A stretch of DNA of 64,000 nt from Umezawaea sp036375055 (lineage in GTDB: Bacteria; Actinomycetota; Actinomycetes; Mycobacteriales; Pseudonocardiaceae), in contig NZ_DASUSQ010000084.1 of assembly GCF_036375055.1 (NCBI RefSeq), forward strand, positions 85,927 through 149,926, given 5' to 3'. The position numbers and the translations under genes are program-made. Positions 25,255-33,580 of the stretch are shown here, one piece after another. Position 1 is the stretch's first letter. Each line of letters opens with the position of its first letter. The notes under the pieces were generated by a model that was not told the DNA's origin, ran no database searches, and saw only the letters and a list, made by a program, of their open reading frames with translations.

Positions 25255-25380
25255 ATGACCGCCAATCCGCCTGGCGACACGCCCGAGAAGCCCGAGAACC
25301 AGTTGTCACCGGCCCCCTCGACGCCGGTGAACCCGAACGGCCAGCACCAGACGCACGACGACCCGGTGCCGACCGACTGA
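25255..25380 (+). CDS. 41-residue Pro/Asn-rich peptide upstream of the sigma/CHAT genes
   Basis: The ATG at 25255 follows an excellent ribosome binding site (GCGAGGAGGACTCGG) and opens a 41-codon frame with normal codon use, ending TGA at 25380. It begins MTANPPGDTPEKPENQ and ends HDDPVPTD. It has no signal peptide, membrane helix or cysteine, is acidic and probably unfolded. It is followed by a 14-bp-arm hairpin and then, 160 bases on, by the sigma/beta-sandwich/CHAT genes on the same strand. It could be a substrate, signal or leader for that system (inference); no family is recognised. Confidence 0.6.
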   Translation: MTANPPGDTPEKPENQLSPAPSTPVNPNGQHQTHDDPVPTD

Positions 25381-25452
25381 CGAACCACGGGGGGAACGGG
25401 TGGTGAGTCGGTCGACTTCGAGGGGTGTCGATCGGGGAGACCGCCGCAGAGG

Positions 25453-25492
25453 AGCGGCCCGCGGCGTTTCGGGGGAGGCGCCGCGGGCCGCT
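25453..25492 (+). terminator. hairpin between the peptide gene and the sigma-factor gene
   Basis: Arms 25453-25466 and 25479-25492 are complementary (AGCGGCCCGCGGCG and complement) around a 12-base loop, followed by TCGG rather than a T run. It could be a partial terminator letting the peptide be made in excess over the downstream genes, or an RNA stability element. Confidence 0.6.
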
Positions 25493-25540
25493 TCGGCGAT
25501 CATCGGAGCGGGTAGACCGACTACACCGGGAGGTGAGGAC

Positions 25541-26146
25541 GTGGGTGAGCTGCGCACGACCGGCGAACACCCGCCGTGGGAAGGTTTGGCGGGCACGGAC
25601 AGACACGCCGCCTGCGTGATCGCCGCCCGCACGGGCGATCGGAGGGCGCTGGACGTCCTCGTCGCCGAGCTCACCCCGCTGGTGTGGCACGTCGCCAGGG
25701 GGCACGGACTCGACCGCGCGACGGCCGAGGACGTGGTGCAGACGGTGTGGCTGGCGTTCCTGCGCCACATCGACCGCCTGCACGAACCGCGCGCACTGGT
25801 GGGGTGGCTCGTCGTCGCCACCCGCCGGGAGGCGCGGCGCACGTGGACGCCCGCCAAGCGGGAGACCGGGCTCACCGACGAGCTCGCCGACCACCTGGAG
25901 AGCACCCACGGGCTGCCTGAGGACGCCGCGCTCGTCGACGACCGGGACATCCGGTTGTGGCGGGCGTTCGGGCGTTTGTCGCAAAGGTGCCAGGAGCTGC
26001 TGCGGCTCACCGTCCTGGCGGGACGGGCCGAGTACCGCACGGTCGCCGAGGCGCTGGCCATCCCGCGCGGCAGCATCGGCCCCACCAGGGGGCGGTGCCT
26101 GACGACGCTGCGCACACATCTCGATGCGGAAGGAGGATCGCGGTGA
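25541..26146 (+). CDS. ECF-like RNA polymerase sigma factor linked to a CHAT protease
   Basis: This 201-residue sigma-70 family protein has region 2 in residues about 30-100 (LVAELTPLVWHVARGHGLDR, EDVVQTVWLAFLRHID, WLVVATRREARR). Region 4 is in about 140-190 (LSQRCQELLRLTVLAGRAEY, then a helix-turn-helix AEALAIPRGSIGPTRGRC). It should redirect RNA polymerase to a small set of promoters. GTG at 25541 follows GGGAGGTGAGGAC. Its stop overlaps the next gene's GTG (GTGA), so stoichiometric synthesis with the beta-sandwich protein is likely. It has no membrane anti-sigma neighbour, unlike most ECF factors. Confidence 0.85.
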   Translation: MGELRTTGEHPPWEGLAGTDRHAACVIAARTGDRRALDVLVAELTPLVWHVARGHGLDRATAEDVVQTVWLAFLRHIDRLHEPRALVGWLVVATRREARRTWTPAKRETGLTDELADHLESTHGLPEDAALVDDRDIRLWRAFGRLSQRCQELLRLTVLAGRAEYRTVAEALAIPRGSIGPTRGRCLTTLRTHLDAEGGSR

Positions 26147-26628
26147 ACGACATCGACCCGCGCGATGACCCCAGGGGCTTCGAGGACACCGCCGTCCTCT
26201 CGGAGCTGACCCGACTGGTCTACGAGCTCGACCCGCCGCCCGCGGATCTCGTGGAGCGCGTCCAGTTCGCCATCGCCTTGGAGGACCTCGACGTCGAGGT
26301 GGCCAGGTGGGAGCGTGCGGGCTCGCTCGCGGGCGTCCGCGGCGGGCAGCCCGGAACCATCACGTTCACGGTGGACAACCTGACGCTGATGGTCAACTTC
26401 ACCTCGACCGGGGCCAGACACCGGATAGACGGCTGGTTGGTGCCCGCGGGCGAGCACACGGTGGAGGTCAGGGTGGCCGAGCACGAGTCGTCCACGACGA
26501 CGGCCGACGACGGGGGCCGGTTCGTGCTGTCCGACGTGCCCACCGGCACCACGCAGATCGTCGTGCACCTGGTCAACGCCCGAGGTGAACGCGGGCGCAC
26601 GGTGGTGACACCCACGATCATGTTGTAG
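26143..26628 (+). CDS. beta-sandwich protein coupled to sigma factor and CHAT protease
   Basis: This 161-residue protein has two parts. Residues 1-60 are acidic and helical (TAVLSELTRLVYELDPPPAD, LVERVQFAIALEDLDVEVAR). Residues about 70-160 are beta-strand rich (GTITFTVDNLTLMVNF, GEHTVEVRVAE, GGRFVLSDVPTGTTQIVVHL), like a carboxypeptidase regulatory/SdrD-type immunoglobulin-like domain. There is no signal peptide or membrane helix. Sitting between a sigma factor (4-bp overlap) and a CHAT protease gene, it is a good candidate for an anti-sigma or adaptor that the protease cuts (inference). No family name is certain. Confidence 0.7.
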   Translation: MNDIDPRDDPRGFEDTAVLSELTRLVYELDPPPADLVERVQFAIALEDLDVEVARWERAGSLAGVRGGQPGTITFTVDNLTLMVNFTSTGARHRIDGWLVPAGEHTVEVRVAEHESSTTTADDGGRFVLSDVPTGTTQIVVHLVNARGERGRTVVTPTIML

Positions 26629-26742
26629 CCGCCGCCACCCTGCGCGGAGCGGTGCTGGACCATCCGAACGTGACCCGTTCGGACCAGGAGGACCAGCCGA
26701 CCGCAACCCCACCGACCGCGTTCCGCGTGCTGCGATTGACAG

Positions 26743-29295
26743 GTGCCCCTCCTCCACGACGCGGACGTCACCGCCGCGACGTCCCGTGCGGGTGTCGAGT
26801 CCGCCACGGCTCTGCGCGGGCAGGGCTACCGGGCGGCGTCAGCGGGCCGCCCCGCTGACGCGGCGAAGCTGCTCAGAGCCGCTCTGCGAGAGCTGCCGAT
26901 CGGGTCGGGGGACCCCGACGTGGTCGCTCTGCGCGTTCGGATCCTCATCACGCTGGCCTACGCGGAAGCCGAGACGGGCTCCGTCCCGGACGGCCTGGCG
27001 CACCTCGGTACCGCCCACGACCTGACGGCCGCGCTGCCGGACGGCAGCGGCCTGCGCGCCATCGTCCAGGACCAGCGGGCGCTGATCCTGCACCGCGCGG
27101 GCCGGACCGCCGAGGCCCTCGCGCTCTACGACGAGTCGGTGGCCCGGATGGAAGCCGCCGGTGTGGACGCCGCCGCGCTGTGCACGGCGCTGCTGAACCG
27201 CGGCCTCACCTCGATCGGGTTCGGGCGGCCGGAGGAGGCCGCCGCGGACGTCCGGCGAGCCATCGCGCTGGCCGAGGCCGACGGCCTCCCGCTGATCAAG
27301 GCCAAGGCGTGCAGCAACCTCGGCGACATCGCGCTGCTGACCGGGGACGTGCCCACCGCGCTGCGGCACTACGAGGACGCGGACCGCGCCCTGCGGACGC
27401 TGGCCCCCGACCTGGTGCCCCGGCTGAGGATCGACCAGGCGCGCGCGATGCTGACCGCCGGTCTGGCCGCGGAGGCCGCCCGGTACCTCGACGAAGCCCT
27501 CGCCCTGCTGCGGAGGCGCAGGGTCGGGCAGGACCTCGCCGAGGCGGAGCTGGCCCGTGCCGCCGCCGCGCTGCTGCTGGGCGACCACGAGGCCGCGGTG
27601 GAGTTCGCGGGCCAGGCCAGGAGGCGGTTCGCCCGGCGCGGGAGCGGGTCGTGGGCCGAGGTGGCCGCGCTGACGAGGCTGCGGGCGGAAGCGGCCCGCT
27701 CCGAGGTGGCGCCGAAGCGGTTCGAGCGGCTGGCCGACCGGCTGCTCGACGTCGGCCTGGTGGACGAGGCGGCGGTCGCCACGATGGCGGCGGTCAGGAC
27801 GGCCGTGCGGCGCGGACTGCCCGTCGACCACCTCGCGGCCCGCGTCCCCGCGCTCACGCCCACCGCGCCGATCGACCACGTGATGCTGCTGCGGCTGTGC
27901 CGGGCGGAGGTGGCCGTCGCCTCGGGCGATCCGGGGTCGGCGCTGGTGCAGGCGCAGCTGGGACTGGCCGAACTGGGGCGGGTCCGCGACCGGGTGGGCG
28001 GCCTGGACCTGGTCTGCGGCACCGCGGTGCACGGCCGCGAGCTGGGCGAGCTGGCGGTGGGGCTGGTGCTGGCCACGGTGCCGCCGTCGCCGACGGAGAC
28101 CTTCGAGTGGCTGGAGCGGACCAGGGCGCAGGTGTACCGGTACGAACCGCTGCCCGCCATCGACGACCCGGTCCTCCGGCGGCGGATGGCGGAGTCGCGG
28201 TCGCTGGGCCGGAGCCTCCAGCAGGCGCGGCTGGAGGGGCGACCGGTCCGCGAGCTGGAGGACCGGCTCGACTCGGTGCAGCAGGAGGTCACCCGGCTCG
28301 GCTGGCACACCAGCCCCTGGGGTCGGCCCCGGCCGGTCGCCAAGGTCCCCGACGTGACGTCGCGGCTCGGGGCGCGGGCGATGGTGAGCTTCGTCTGCGA
28401 CGCCGGGGCCCTGTCGGCGGTGGCCCTGGTGGACGGCGGGGCCACCCTGCACGCCCTCGGTCCGGCCGCCGACGTCCTGGAGGCAACCCGGCAGCTGCAC
28501 GCCGACCTGGACGTGCTCGCGCCCGACCACCTCGCGGGCGCGCTGGCGGAGACCGTGGCCGCCTCGGCCGCGCGCCGGGCCGCCGCGGTGGACGCCGTGC
28601 TGGTCCAGCCGCTCCTGCCGGTGCTGGGGAGCCGGGACCTGGTGGTCGTCCCCACCGGTGGCCTCTACGCCGTCCCCTGGGGAGTCCTGCCGTCGCTGCG
28701 GGGCCGGTCGGTCGTGGTCTCGCCGTCGGCCACGGCCTGGGTGAGCGCCGCGGAGGCGGTCCGGGGCGGACGGATGGTGCTGGTGGGCGGCCCCGACCTG
28801 CCCGAGGGGTCGACCGAGGTCGAGGAGCTGCGCGCGGTCTACCCGGACGCGGTGGTGCTGGAGGGCGGGGAGGCGACCGCGGACGCCGTGCTGGAGGCGT
28901 TGGACGGGGCGGGCTCCGCCCACATCGCCGCGCACGGCACCCACACCGCGGACAACGCCCTGTTCTCCCGCCTCGAACTGTTCGACGGGCCGCTGTTCGC
29001 CCACGAGGTGACGCGGCTGGAGCGCTGCCCTGGTCTGGTCGTGCTCGCGTCGTGCGAGCTGGCGCTGAGCCGCATCCAGCCGGGCGACGAGGCGCTGGGG
29101 TACGCCGGAGCGCTGCTGGCGGGCGGCTCGCACACCGTGGTGGCCGCGGTGAGCAAGGTCGGCGACCGGGCCGCGGCGGCGACCGTGTCCGCGTTCCACG
29201 CCGGGCTCGCGGCGGGCGCGCCCGCCCCGCTGGCGCTCGCGCGAGCCGTGGCGGCGGACCCGCTGCGGCGGCCGTTCGTGTGCTTCGGGTCCTGA
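26743..29295 (+). CDS. TPR-CHAT caspase-like protease
   Basis: This 850-residue protein has tetratricopeptide-like helical repeats in residues about 20-400 (for example SATALRGQGYRAASAGRPAD, ALCTALLNRGLTSIGFGRPE). A C-terminal CHAT domain spans about 560-850. The caspase-type catalytic dyad is intact: His731 in HIAAHGTH and Cys771 in LASCEL. The end GDEALGYAGALLAGGSHTVV is typical of CHAT. It is probably a cytoplasmic cysteine protease activated through its TPRs. GTG at 26743 has only a weak ribosome binding site (GACAGGTG overlaps it). It lies 114 bases after the beta-sandwich gene and ends at a strong terminator. Confidence 0.9.
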   Translation: MPLLHDADVTAATSRAGVESATALRGQGYRAASAGRPADAAKLLRAALRELPIGSGDPDVVALRVRILITLAYAEAETGSVPDGLAHLGTAHDLTAALPDGSGLRAIVQDQRALILHRAGRTAEALALYDESVARMEAAGVDAAALCTALLNRGLTSIGFGRPEEAAADVRRAIALAEADGLPLIKAKACSNLGDIALLTGDVPTALRHYEDADRALRTLAPDLVPRLRIDQARAMLTAGLAAEAARYLDEALALLRRRRVGQDLAEAELARAAAALLLGDHEAAVEFAGQARRRFARRGSGSWAEVAALTRLRAEAARSEVAPKRFERLADRLLDVGLVDEAAVATMAAVRTAVRRGLPVDHLAARVPALTPTAPIDHVMLLRLCRAEVAVASGDPGSALVQAQLGLAELGRVRDRVGGLDLVCGTAVHGRELGELAVGLVLATVPPSPTETFEWLERTRAQVYRYEPLPAIDDPVLRRRMAESRSLGRSLQQARLEGRPVRELEDRLDSVQQEVTRLGWHTSPWGRPRPVAKVPDVTSRLGARAMVSFVCDAGALSAVALVDGGATLHALGPAADVLEATRQLHADLDVLAPDHLAGALAETVAASAARRAAAVDAVLVQPLLPVLGSRDLVVVPTGGLYAVPWGVLPSLRGRSVVVSPSATAWVSAAEAVRGGRMVLVGGPDLPEGSTEVEELRAVYPDAVVLEGGEATADAVLEALDGAGSAHIAAHGTHTADNALFSRLELFDGPLFAHEVTRLERCPGLVVLASCELALSRIQPGDEALGYAGALLAGGSHTVVAAVSKVGDRAAAATVSAFHAGLAAGAPAPLALARAVAADPLRRPFVCFGS

Positions 29296-29301
29296 TCACG
29301 T

Positions 29302-29340
29302 TCGAAGGCCCCGAACCGGGAGCCGGTTCGGGGCCTTCGA
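29302..29340. terminator. bidirectional terminator between CHAT and groEL genes
   Basis: Perfect 17-bp arms (29302-29318 and 29324-29340, TCGAAGGCCCCGAACCG and complement) with a 5-base loop sit between two convergent genes. It probably serves both. Confidence 0.85.
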
Positions 29341-29374
29341 GGTGGTGCGGTGGTGCGGTGGGGCTAGGACCTGA

Positions 29375-30994
29375 TCAGAAGTCCATGCCGCCGGCGTCGG
29401 GCGCGGCCGGGGCCGCGTTCTTCTCCGGCTTGTCGGCCACGACGGCCTCGGTGGTGAGGAAGAGCGCCGCGATGGAGGCGGCGTTCTGGAGCGCGGAACG
29501 CGTCACCTTGGTCGGGTCCGGCACGCCGGCGGCGAGCAGGTCCTCGTAGACACCGGTCGCGGCGTTGAGGCCGTGGCCGATCGGGAGGCCCTTGACCTTC
29601 TCCACGACGACGCCGCCCTCAAGACCGGCGTTGACGGCGATCTGCTTCAGCGGAGCCTCGACGGCCACCTTGACGATGTTGGCGCCAGTGGCCTCGTCGC
29701 CGGTGAGCTGGAGGTTCTTGAAGACGGCCTCGGCGGCCTGGAGGAGGGCGACGCCACCACCGGCGACGATGCCCTCTTCGACGGCGGCCTTGGCGTTGCG
29801 CACCGCGTCCTCGATGCGGTGCTTGCGCTCCTTGAGCTCGACCTCGGTCGCGGCACCGGCCTTGATGACGGCGACGCCACCGGCCAGCTTCGCGAGGCGC
29901 TCCTGGAGCTTCTCGCGGTCGTAGTCCGAGTCGGACTTCTCGATCTCGGCGCGGATCTGGTTGACGCGGCCCTGGATCTGCTCGGCGTCACCCGAACCCT
30001 CGACGATGGTCGTCTCGTCCTTGGTCACGACGACCTTGCGGGCGCGGCCCAGCAGCGAGATGTCGGCGGTGTCGAGCTTGAGGCCGACGTCCTCGGTGAT
30101 GACCTGGCCACCGGTGAGGGTGGCGATGTCCTGGAGGATCGCCTTGCGGCGGTCGCCGAAGCCCGGAGCCTTGACGGCGACGGACTTGAAGGTGCCGCGG
30201 ATCTTGTTGACGACCAGGGTCGCCAGCGCCTCGCCCTCGACGTCCTCCGAGATGATGAGGAGCGGCTTGCCGCCCTGCATGACCTTCTCCAGCAGCGGGA
30301 GCAGGTCCTTCACCGAGGAGATCTTCGAGCCGTAGAGCAGGATGTAGGCGTCCTCGAGGACGGCTTCCTGGCGCTCCGGGTCGGTGACGAAGTAGGCCGA
30401 GGAGTAGCCCTTGTCGAAGCGCATGCCCTCGGTCAGTTCGAGCTCAAGGCCGAGGGCGTTGCTCTCCTCGACCGTGATGACGCCTTCCTTGCCGACCTTG
30501 TCCATCGCCTCGGCGATGAGCTCACCGATCGTCGAGTCGCCCGCGGAGATGGACGCCGTGGCGGCGATCTGCTCCTTGGTCTCGATCGTGGTGGCGGTCT
30601 TCAGCAGCTGCTCCGTGATGGCCTCGACGGCCTTCTCGATGCCGCGCTTCAGGCCGAGCGGGTTCGCACCGGCGGCCACGTTGCGCAGGCCCTCGCGCAC
30701 GAGCGCCTGGGCCAGCACGGTGGCGGTGGTGGTGCCGTCGCCCGCGACGTCGTCGGTCTTCTTCGCAACTTCCTTGACGAGCTCGGCCCCGATCTTCTCC
30801 CAGGGGTCCTCGAGCTCGATCTCCTTGGCGATCGAGACGCCGTCGTTCGTGATCGTGGGGGCGCCCCACTTCTTCTCCAGAACGACGTTGCGACCCTTCG
30901 GGCCGAGCGTCACCTTGACGGCATCCGCGAGGATGTTCATGCCCCGCTCGAGGCCGCGCCGGGCTTCCTCGTCGAACGCGATCATCTTGGCCAT
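29375..30994 (-). CDS. groEL: 60-kDa chaperonin GroEL2
   Basis: This 539-residue chaperonin starts MAKMIAFDEEARRGLERGM and contains VTLGPKGRNVVLEK, GDGTTTATVLAQ (ATP-binding), and AAVEEGIVAGGGVALL. The C-terminus, DAGGMDF, resembles the stand-alone actinobacterial copy (GroEL2) more than the His-rich GroEL1. It folds proteins with a GroES encoded elsewhere; no groES is adjacent. Two CIRCE operators upstream show HrcA control. GGAGG lies 11 bases before the ATG. Confidence 0.96.
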   Translation of the reverse strand: MAKMIAFDEEARRGLERGMNILADAVKVTLGPKGRNVVLEKKWGAPTITNDGVSIAKEIELEDPWEKIGAELVKEVAKKTDDVAGDGTTTATVLAQALVREGLRNVAAGANPLGLKRGIEKAVEAITEQLLKTATTIETKEQIAATASISAGDSTIGELIAEAMDKVGKEGVITVEESNALGLELELTEGMRFDKGYSSAYFVTDPERQEAVLEDAYILLYGSKISSVKDLLPLLEKVMQGGKPLLIISEDVEGEALATLVVNKIRGTFKSVAVKAPGFGDRRKAILQDIATLTGGQVITEDVGLKLDTADISLLGRARKVVVTKDETTIVEGSGDAEQIQGRVNQIRAEIEKSDSDYDREKLQERLAKLAGGVAVIKAGAATEVELKERKHRIEDAVRNAKAAVEEGIVAGGGVALLQAAEAVFKNLQLTGDEATGANIVKVAVEAPLKQIAVNAGLEGGVVVEKVKGLPIGHGLNAATGVYEDLLAAGVPDPTKVTRSALQNAASIAALFLTTEAVVADKPEKNAAPAAPDAGGMDF

Positions 30995-31141
30995 TGCGGT
31001 GTGTTCCTCCGCCTTTTAAAGGATATGGGGCCACTGCGGGCGTGCGCCCACAGCGGAACACGGTGCTTGGCCAGGATGGTGCCCGCGACGGACGACCTGC
31101 CCCGGAGAACCGGAGCGAGCCTCACCGTCCTAGCCCGCGTG

Positions 31142-31168
31142 CTGGCACTCAGGTGGTCCGAGTGCCAG
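31142..31168. promoter_or_regulatory. CIRCE operator, distal copy (HrcA)
   Basis: CTGGCACTC-N9-GAGTGCCAG is a perfect 9-9-9 inverted repeat, a variant of the CIRCE consensus TTAGCACTC-N9-GAGTGCTAA, about 150 bases upstream of groEL. Confidence 0.85.
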
Positions 31169-31175
31169 TTCGGTT

Positions 31176-31202
31176 TTAGCACTCGACAGGGTCGAGTGCA
31201 AG
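31176..31202. promoter_or_regulatory. CIRCE operator, consensus copy (HrcA)
   Basis: TTAGCACTC-N9-GAGTGCAAG matches the consensus in the whole left arm and seven of nine bases in the right. The site ends 9 bases from the stop codon of the kinase gene. The tandem pair suggests tight heat-shock control of groEL. Confidence 0.92.
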
Positions 31203-31211
31203 AAGTGCAGG

Positions 31212-32543
31212 TCAGGAGGTGGGCTTCACCGGCACACTCGTGGGCAGCGGCCTGCGGCTGCCCGGCGTCTCGCCGACCTGGATGGACTGGGTGGTCGACG
31301 TGGACCCCGGCGAGTCGCTCGGCGGCTCGTCGCTGGGCGACAGCAGGATCACCACGATCACGACGAGGGTGATAGCGATCACACCCACGATCACCGGCGC
31401 GAACCAGGTCGGCCGGGAACTGCTGGACGTGCTGCCGAACGCGCTGGTGCCCACCGGGGCGGGCGGGCGCAGCCGGACCGGCTCCTGGTTCGGGTGCTGC
31501 TGGAAGGACTGCTGCTGCGGGTACGCGGGCGGCCGGACCTGCTGCTGGGGCTGGGACTGGGGCTGCGGGGGCTGGTACTGCTGGACCGGTACTCCCCCGG
31601 AGTTCGGACCCACCACCGGCTGCTGCACCGGGATCGAGCCGGACGGCGGCTGCGAGCCGCCGGGCTGGCCCGCCGAGCCCTGGCGGCGCTCCGGCGGGTT
31701 GCCGGGCCGCTGGACCTGCGAGAGCGCGCCACGGGCCGCGTTGATCAGCTCCTGGCAGTTCGCGAACCGCTGGTTCGGGTCCTTCGCGGTGCCCTTGCGC
31801 AGCACGTCGTCGATCGCGGGCGGCAGCACCACCAGCGAGGTCAGCGGGGGGATCTCCTGGGCGAGGTGGCCCTGGATGACGTCCTGCACGCCGCCCTGGA
31901 ACGGCGGCCTGCCGCTCAGGCACGCGTAGAGCATGCACGCGAGCGCGTAGGCGTCGGTGCGGCCGTCGACCGGCTCGCCGCGCAGGTGCTCCGGCGCCGC
32001 GTACGTCGGCGACCCGAGGAAGTCGCCGGTGCGGGTGCGGTGGCCGGTGGCCCCGCGCCTGGTCAGGCCGAAGTCCGCGAGGTACACGTGCTCCCGCACG
32101 GCCTCCTTGGTCGTGACCAGCACGTTCGCCGGTTTCACGTCCAGGTGCACGAGCCCCTTGCCGTGCAGCATGTCGAGCGCTTCGGCGACCTGGCCGAGCA
32201 GCGTCAGCGTGCGCGCGGGCGAGAGCGGCCCGTCCTTGATGTGGCTGGCGAGGTCCGAGCCGTCGACCAGCCGCATGGCGATGTAGAGCAGCCCGTCGAC
32301 CTCGTCGAAGTCGTAGAGCGGCACGATGTTCGCGTGGTCGATCGCCGAGGTGTTGCGCGCCTCGTCCACGAACCGCTCGCGGAACTCGGCGTCGGCGGTC
32401 AGGTGTTCGCCGATGACCTTCAGCGCCACCTTCCGGCCGAGTCTCACGTCCGTGGCCCGGTAGGTCACGGACATGCCGCCCCGCCCGAGGACGCCGTCGA
32501 TCCGGTAATGGCCTAGCCGTCGCCCGCTCAGGTCCTCCGACAC
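31212..32543 (-). CDS. membrane Ser/Thr protein kinase (PknB-like, non-RD)
   Basis: This 443-residue protein has a kinase domain in residues about 12-275: GRGGMSVTYRA (P-loop), ALKV with catalytic Lys42, HLDVKPAN with catalytic Asp135, DFG at 157-159 and SPTYAAPE. The usual HRD is HLD here, so it is a non-RD kinase whose activation may differ from PknB. A Pro/Gln-rich linker follows, then a membrane helix at about 385-405 (VIVGVIAITLVVIVVILL) and a short extracellular Ser/Thr tail with no PASTA domains. GTG at 32543. It is probably in the same transcription direction as csp and AIM24 upstream. Confidence 0.92.
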   Translation of the reverse strand: MSEDLSGRRLGHYRIDGVLGRGGMSVTYRATDVRLGRKVALKVIGEHLTADAEFRERFVDEARNTSAIDHANIVPLYDFDEVDGLLYIAMRLVDGSDLASHIKDGPLSPARTLTLLGQVAEALDMLHGKGLVHLDVKPANVLVTTKEAVREHVYLADFGLTRRGATGHRTRTGDFLGSPTYAAPEHLRGEPVDGRTDAYALACMLYACLSGRPPFQGGVQDVIQGHLAQEIPPLTSLVVLPPAIDDVLRKGTAKDPNQRFANCQELINAARGALSQVQRPGNPPERRQGSAGQPGGSQPPSGSIPVQQPVVGPNSGGVPVQQYQPPQPQSQPQQQVRPPAYPQQQSFQQHPNQEPVRLRPPAPVGTSAFGSTSSSSRPTWFAPVIVGVIAITLVVIVVILLSPSDEPPSDSPGSTSTTQSIQVGETPGSRRPLPTSVPVKPTS

Positions 32544-32573
32544 GCGGGGAAGCCTAACGTCCGCCCCCGGCGG

Positions 32574-32780
32574 TCACGACGCGCGGCGCACTTCCGAGGC
32601 CTGACTGCGACCGTCCCTGCCTGCTTCGATCGTGAATTCGACCCGGTCGCCCTCGGCGAGCGTGCGGAACCCCTCCATCTGGATGGCGGAGTAGTGCACG
32701 AACACGTCAGGGCCTCCGTCTGTCGCGATGAAGCCGTAGCCCTTTTCCGAGTTGAACCACTTGACCGTGCCGATCGCCAA
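32574..32780 (-). CDS. cold-shock domain protein
   Basis: This 68-residue single CSD protein carries both RNA-binding motifs, KGYGFIA (RNP1) and VFVHYSAI (RNP2). It binds single-stranded nucleic acid and acts as an RNA chaperone. It starts with TTG at 32780, fixed by AGGAGGACGTC directly upstream and the invariant AIGTVKWFN opening. Its 81-base upstream leader has a short run of T and may fold, as csp leaders do. Confidence 0.94.
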   Translation of the reverse strand: MAIGTVKWFNSEKGYGFIATDGGPDVFVHYSAIQMEGFRTLAEGDRVEFTIEAGRDGRSQASEVRRAS

Positions 32781-32861
32781 GACGTCCTCCTAAGCGCAAA
32801 AAACGCGAGGCAAACCGCAACGCTAGAAGAACAAGCAGTCGGCGTGTACCTCCTTACGGAG

Positions 32862-33521
32862 TCATGAACGTGAGCCGATCGCGCCGTGCAGCCACCCGCC
32901 GAGCTGCTGCGGGCTGCGGGTCTGGGTCAGCACCACGCCGGGGCCCGCGAAGTCGAACGCCAGGCCCTCGCCGGTGCGCATGGACTGGGCGCCGTCGGGC
33001 GCGAGCGCGCGCAGCCTGCACTGGAGCGACTCGCCGAAGCCGACGACGTGGCCGCCCGCGATGCTGACCAGCTCACCGGGGGCGAGCACCACGATGTCGA
33101 GGGTGCCGTAGCAGGTGAGCACGACCGGTCCGTGGCCGACGACGTAGGTGAGGAAACCGCCGTCGCCGCCCTGGAGCGCGCGCAGGGGCGGGGCGACCGG
33201 GTCCATCCCGACGGTGCCCGCCGACGCGAGCCAGCTCGTCTTGGCGACGCACCAGCCCGTGATGCCGTCCAGCTCCAGCACGTGCAGGTCGCCCGGCAGG
33301 GGCGGGGCCACGTCGACCCAGCCGCCCTCGGGCCCGGCGGTGCACCCGGCCGCGGTGACGCCCTTGCCCTGGGCCTTGAGCGGCGGGCCCGGCTTCGGCT
33401 CGTAGACGACCCCGTAGCTGCTCGCGACGAGCGAGGACCGCTCCACCAGCACCGGCTCGCCGGGGGCCAGAACCAGCCGCGCGACCCCGAAGGTGGGTGT
33501 GTGACGCGTGCGGACCTGCAC
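32862..33521 (-). CDS. AIM24-family protein
   Basis: This 219-residue beta-rich protein of the AIM24/TerD-like class (PF01987) has VARLVLAPGEPVLVERSSLV, PGDLHVLELDG, GPVVLTCYGTLDIVVLAPGE and AGGHVVGFGESLQCRLR. AIM24 is named for a yeast mitochondrial protein; the bacterial role is unknown. There is no signal peptide or membrane helix. It is divergent from moeA, with 59 bases between the starts. Confidence 0.8.
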   Translation of the reverse strand: MQVRTRHTPTFGVARLVLAPGEPVLVERSSLVASSYGVVYEPKPGPPLKAQGKGVTAAGCTAGPEGGWVDVAPPLPGDLHVLELDGITGWCVAKTSWLASAGTVGMDPVAPPLRALQGGDGGFLTYVVGHGPVVLTCYGTLDIVVLAPGELVSIAGGHVVGFGESLQCRLRALAPDGAQSMRTGEGLAFDFAGPGVVLTQTRSPQQLGGWLHGAIGSRS

Positions 33522-33580
33522 CGTTCTCCCCCTAGTTCAACGCTGTGTCGGTGGCAGCAGTCTGACACGGGCCCGGCAGG

